Shown here: in pieces, positions 61,254 to 64,000 of the stretch | Layout: the number at the start of each line of letters is the position of its first letter | How positions within the stretch are numbered: the stretch's first letter is position 1 | Assembly: GCF_001648355.1 (NCBI RefSeq) | Contig: NZ_LXSL01000014.1 | Coordinates: forward strand, 5,467-69,466 | Direction of reading: 5' to 3' | Source: Eikenella longinqua | Lineage (GTDB): Bacteria > Pseudomonadota > Gammaproteobacteria > Burkholderiales > Neisseriaceae | DNA: 64,000 nucleotides | The notes under the pieces: generated by a model | What the model saw: the letters and a program-made list of their open reading frames with translations, nothing else | Told to the model about the DNA's origin: nothing | Database searches by the model: none | Translations under genes and position numbers: made by a program

Positions 61254-62120
61254 CTAATCGACGATTCTTTCGTGCGGGAGGCGGCCGGCCCAGTCGCTGG
61301 CGAATTGGTAGGCGGTGCGGCCGGAGCGGCTGCCGCGCATTTGCGCCCAGTTGAGGGCGGCGCGGCGGGCGGTGTCGTCGAGGGGGAGGCCTGCGTCGGC
61401 GAGCCAGCTTTCGGCGGCGGCGAGGTAGTCTTCTTGGCTGAAGGGGTAGAAGCTGAGCCAGAGGCCGAAGCGGTCGGAGAGGGAAACTTTTTCTTCTACG
61501 GCTTCTTGTGGGTGGACTTCGCCGTGTGTGCCGGTGCGGCCGAGGTTGTCGGCCATGTGTTCGGGCATGAGGTGGCGGCGGTTGGAGGTGGCATACACGA
61601 GGACGTTTTCGGCACGGCGGGAGAGGCCGCCATCGAGGGCGGTTTTGAGGGCTTTGTAGCTGTCTTCGCCATCTTCGAAGGAGAGGTCGTCGCAGAAGAC
61701 GATGTATTTTTCGCTGCGGGGGGCGAGCAGCTGGAGCAGGGCGGGCAGGCCGGCGAGGTCGTGTTTGTCGACTTCGATGAGGCGCAGGCCGCGCTCGGCA
61801 TATTCGTGCAGCAGGGCTTTGATAAGGGAGGATTTGCCGGTGCCTCGGGCGCCGGTGAGGAGGGCGTTGTTGGCGGGGCGGCCGGCGAGGAATTGTTCGG
61901 TGTTGCGCACGAGGCGTTGGGTTTGCGGGCTGATGGCGGCGAGGCGGGAGAGGGGGAAGGTGTGGGGGCGCGGGAGGGCGGTGAGCAGGCCGCCGTTGCC
62001 GTGTTTCTGCCAGCGGTAGGCGAGGGCTTGCCAATCGGGCTCTTGCTGCTCGGGGGGGAGGATTGGGTCGAGGCGGCGGAGGACGGAGGCGGCTTGTTTG
62101 AGGAAGGTTTTGAGTTTCAT
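61254..62120 (-). CDS. DUF815-family AAA+ ATPase
   Basis: 288 residues. Walker A is NNALLTGARGTGKSSLIKALL and Walker B-like is KYIVFCDDLSFEDGEDSYKALK; the sensor region VLVYATSNRRHLMPEHMADN and the arginine-rich SLSDRFGLWLSFYPF follow. This is the DUF815 pattern, an uncharacterised ATPase family related to loaders and remodellers. The end of the protein (PHERIVD) lies next to the DUS repeats. It stands alone on the minus strand; two DUS copies (near 62146 and 62161) lie just upstream of its start. Confidence 0.9.
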   Translation of the reverse strand: MKLKTFLKQAASVLRRLDPILPPEQQEPDWQALAYRWQKHGNGGLLTALPRPHTFPLSRLAAISPQTQRLVRNTEQFLAGRPANNALLTGARGTGKSSLIKALLHEYAERGLRLIEVDKHDLAGLPALLQLLAPRSEKYIVFCDDLSFEDGEDSYKALKTALDGGLSRRAENVLVYATSNRRHLMPEHMADNLGRTGTHGEVHPQEAVEEKVSLSDRFGLWLSFYPFSQEDYLAAAESWLADAGLPLDDTARRAALNWAQMRGSRSGRTAYQFASDWAGRLPHERIVD

Positions 62121-62145
62121 GGCGGTTGGGCGGGCGGTGGATGGG

Positions 62146-62218
62146 CTACCTGAAAAATTGGAGGCTACCTGAAAAGCGGGTTGGGATAAAGGGTGTTTTG
62201 TTTTTCAGGTAGCCTTGG
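62146..62218 (-). terminator. Three DUS copies after the secreted coiled-coil gene
   Basis: Two forward copies (from 62145 and 62161) and one reverse copy (62201-62213) 20 nt beyond the stop at 62233 can fold in two alternative hairpins. Confidence 0.55.
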
Positions 62219-62232
62219 GTGCGGGGGTGGGT

Positions 62233-62604
62233 TTAGTCGTAGCGCTGGCAGCGGATGTTGGTGTCGGCGCAGAAGATGGCGTTTTGTTCGGCGTTGCAGG
62301 CGCGGCGCACTTGGGCGCGGGCGAGACCTTCGTTGTGGCTGGTGGCTTCGTAGGTTTTGCGGAAGGGGGAGATGCTGCACACATACACGGGGTCGCGGCC
62401 GGTGCGGTGCTCGATGATGACCTCGTTGCTCCGGCTACCCTGGGATTGGTTGCGCTCGAGGATGGCGATGCGGTTTTCCAGGTCGGCGATGCGCTGCTCG
62501 AGGGCGGTGATGCGGGCGCTGTCGGTGTGCACGGCGGGGGCGGCGGAGAGGGTGGCGGGCAGGAGGGCGAGGATGGCGAGTGCGGGGAGGAGGTGTTTTT
62601 TCAT
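62233..62604 (-). CDS. Secreted coiled-coil protein, function unknown
   Basis: 123 residues. A signal peptide (HLLPALAILALLPATLSAA) is followed by a perfect heptad helix (ITALEQRIADLENRIAILE) at residues ~32-50 and a C-terminal domain with three Cys residues (YVCSIS, RRACNAEQ, IFCADTNIRC has a fourth). It is probably periplasmic, oligomeric through the helix and disulfide-bonded. GGAATCC lies before the ATG. I do not recognise the family. Confidence 0.68.
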   Translation of the reverse strand: MKKHLLPALAILALLPATLSAAPAVHTDSARITALEQRIADLENRIAILERNQSQGSRSNEVIIEHRTGRDPVYVCSISPFRKTYEATSHNEGLARAQVRRACNAEQNAIFCADTNIRCQRYD

Positions 62605-62645
62605 GGGGGATTCCTTGTTTGGAAAAGTTTAATTTTGCTGAGGCT

Positions 62646-62690
62646 GTTTTTCAGGTAGCCGGAATGGGGGTAGGCTACCTGAAAATCGGG
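62646..62690. terminator. DUS inverted pair upstream of the coiled-coil gene
   Basis: TTTTTCAGGTAGCC (from 62646) and GGCTACCTGAAAA (about 62673-62685). Confidence 0.5.
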
Positions 62691-62740
62691 GAATAAAACA
62701 GGGCGGGTGTGAATGAATGGGGTGGTGTTTGGTTGGTATG

Positions 62741-62784
62741 TTCTCAGGTAGCCTGCTTTTGGCAAGAGGCTACCTGAAAACTTT
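62741..62784 (-). terminator. DUS-pair hairpin after pepA
   Basis: TTCTCAGGTAGCCT (one changed base, from 62741) and AGGCTACCTGAAAA (62767-62780), about 20 nt beyond the pepA stop at 62802. Confidence 0.6.
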
Positions 62785-62801
62785 GTGGCCGCTGCGCTGC
62801 C

Positions 62802-64000
62802 TTATGCGCGGGCAAGGTTGCAGAGGTATTGCCACAGGAGGGGCACGGGGCGGCCGGTGGCGCCTTTTTCTTTGCCGGATTTCCAGGCGGTGCCGGCGAT
62901 GTCGAGGTGGGCCCAGGTTTGCTCTTTGGCGAAGTGGGCGAGGAAGGCGGCGGCGGTGAGGGTGCCGGCGGGGCGGCCGCCGATGTTTTGCAGGTCGGCG
63001 AAGTTGGATTGGAGCTGTTCGCCGTATTCTTCAAACAGGGGGAGCTGCCAGGTTTTGTCGCCGCTTTGTCGGGCGGCGGCGAGCAGGCTGTCGGCGAGGG
63101 CTTGGTTGTTGGCTACGAGGCCGCTGGCCACGTGCCCCAGGGCGATCACGCAGGCGCCGGTGAGGGTGGCCACGTCGATGAGGGCGGCGGGCTTGAATTG
63201 AGCGGCGTAGGTGAGGGCGTCGCACAGGATGAGGCGGCCTTCGGCGTCGGTGTTGAGGATTTCGATGGTGGTGCCGTCCATGGCGGTAACGATGTCGCCG
63301 GGTTTGTTGGCGGCGGCGTCGGGCATGTTTTCGCAGGCGGGCACGATGGCGATGAGGTTGAGCGGGAGTTTGGCGCGGGCGGCGGCAATGAAGGTGCCGA
63401 TTACGCTGGCGCCGCCGCACATGTCGAACTTCATTTCGTCCATTTCGGCGCCGGGCTTGAGGGAGATGCCGCCGCTGTCGAAGGTGACGCCTTTGCCGAC
63501 GAGGACGACGGGGGCGGCGTTTTTATCTGGCGCGCCGAAGTAGGAAAGCTCGATGAGGCGGGGCTCTTGGGCGCTGCCTTTAGCCACGGACCAGAAGGAG
63601 CCCATGTGCTCGCGGATGTAGTCGGCGCCGAGGATTTTGGCGGCGGCGCCGGCGGCCTGGGCTTCGGCGCGGGCGGTGTCGGCGAGGTAGGCGGGGGTGC
63701 AGATGTTGCCGGCGGTGTTGCCGAGGTCTTTGCACAGGTTGATGCCGTGCAGCAGGGCTTGGGCTTGCTCGAGGGCGGTGCGGGCGGCTTCGTCGGCGGC
63801 GGGGGCGTAGAAGTCGGCTTGTTGCAGGGCGGCGGGTTTGGCGGTTTTTTTGAAGCGGTCGAAACGGTAGGCGGCTTCGCCCAGCGCGGTGGTGAGCGCG
63901 GTGAGGGCGGCGGGCAGCTCGGCGGCGGGGAAGGCGCTCAAGTCGAGGGCGAGGGAGGGCTGTTTCTGCGCCCAGGCGGTGGCGTGGCGGAAGGCTTTGG
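62802..64000 (-). CDS. pepA: Leucyl aminopeptidase, C-terminal part (runs off the window)
   Basis: The frame is open from the window edge to the stop at 62802 (about 399 residues); the N-terminal domain start is outside. The M17 catalytic domain is complete: VVLVGKGVTFDSGGISLKPG (metal and substrate residues), MCGGASVIGTFIAAA, and the signature NTDAEGRLILCDAL with LIDVATLTGACVIALG and NIGGRPAGTLTAAAFL. It removes N-terminal amino acids from peptides in the cytoplasm, and in some bacteria also binds DNA. Two DUS copies lie at its 3' side. Confidence 0.95.
   Translation of the reverse strand, partial: KAFRHATAWAQKQPSLALDLSAFPAAELPAALTALTTALGEAAYRFDRFKKTAKPAALQQADFYAPAADEAARTALEQAQALLHGINLCKDLGNTAGNICTPAYLADTARAEAQAAGAAAKILGADYIREHMGSFWSVAKGSAQEPRLIELSYFGAPDKNAAPVVLVGKGVTFDSGGISLKPGAEMDEMKFDMCGGASVIGTFIAAARAKLPLNLIAIVPACENMPDAAANKPGDIVTAMDGTTIEILNTDAEGRLILCDALTYAAQFKPAALIDVATLTGACVIALGHVASGLVANNQALADSLLAAARQSGDKTWQLPLFEEYGEQLQSNFADLQNIGGRPAGTLTAAAFLAHFAKEQTWAHLDIAGTAWKSGKEKGATGRPVPLLWQYLCNLARA

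Overview
The window comes from a GC-rich betaproteobacterium of the family Neisseriaceae, most likely the genus Eikenella. The main clue is a 12-base word, AGGCTACCTGAA, and its reverse complement. By eye it occurs more than 100 times, mostly as inverted pairs just after genes. This word is the DNA uptake sequence dialect described for Eikenella (AG-eikDUS). Four Correia-type (CREE/NEMIS) elements of 104-106 bp, neisserial gene orders and neisserial protein sequences agree with this. No rRNA, tRNA, prophage or complete insertion sequence was seen.

Layout. 1-8.2 kb: the start of fbp (cut by the window edge), a DUF2059 secreted protein, a small membrane protein, leuA with an N-terminal helix-turn-helix extension, a SulP anion transporter and recQ. 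8.2-11.1 kb: a lipoprotein, a coiled-coil periplasmic protein and two paralogous cysteine-rich secreted proteins. 11.1-20 kb: an OPT transporter, tkt, tmk, a DKNYY protein, mltG and yciB. 19.7-26.8 kb: one overlapping run, gdhB-tsaB-rimI-UDG-like gene. 27-37 kb: slyD, lysC, a LysR regulator, a PNPOx-like protein, a UbiD/UbiX-type decarboxylase cassette with a DUF554 membrane protein, rlmB, thiE and a decayed CRISPR remnant. 37-46.5 kb: accA-tilS and the long run def-fmt-rsmB-DUF4390-ntrY-ntrX. 46.6-58.4 kb: a LysM protein, ftsK, panC, a GT90-type glycosyltransferase with a zinc-ribbon partner, two cyclophilins, a YceI protein, a YbiT-type ABC-F ATPase and two small membrane proteins. 58.4-59.6 kb: an AT-rich island of small unknown genes. 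59.7-64 kb: arfA, tadA fused to a TfoX-C-like domain, a DUF815 ATPase, a secreted coiled-coil protein and the C-terminal part of pepA.

Most genes are housekeeping: central carbon metabolism (fbp, tkt), amino-acid metabolism (leuA, gdhB, lysC), translation and tRNA/rRNA modification (tsaB, rimI, tilS, tadA, rsmB, rlmB, def, fmt, arfA), cell envelope and division (mltG, yciB, ftsK) and DNA maintenance (recQ, UDG-like). Many genes on the minus strand overlap by 4 nt (ATGA), which points to translational coupling.

The observations I consider most worth checking are: the HTH-LeuA fusion with a repeat motif inside its own predicted promoter; an intrinsic terminator inside arfA that should yield a non-stop mRNA; three Correia elements each 35-42 nt upstream of a start codon; the relic CRISPR without cas genes; an NtrX whose ATPase domain looks dead; the gallate-decarboxylase-like cassette; DUS words that have become coding sequence or stop codons; and the AT-rich island. 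All functional calls rest on reading the sequence and remembered family features; no database search was run.
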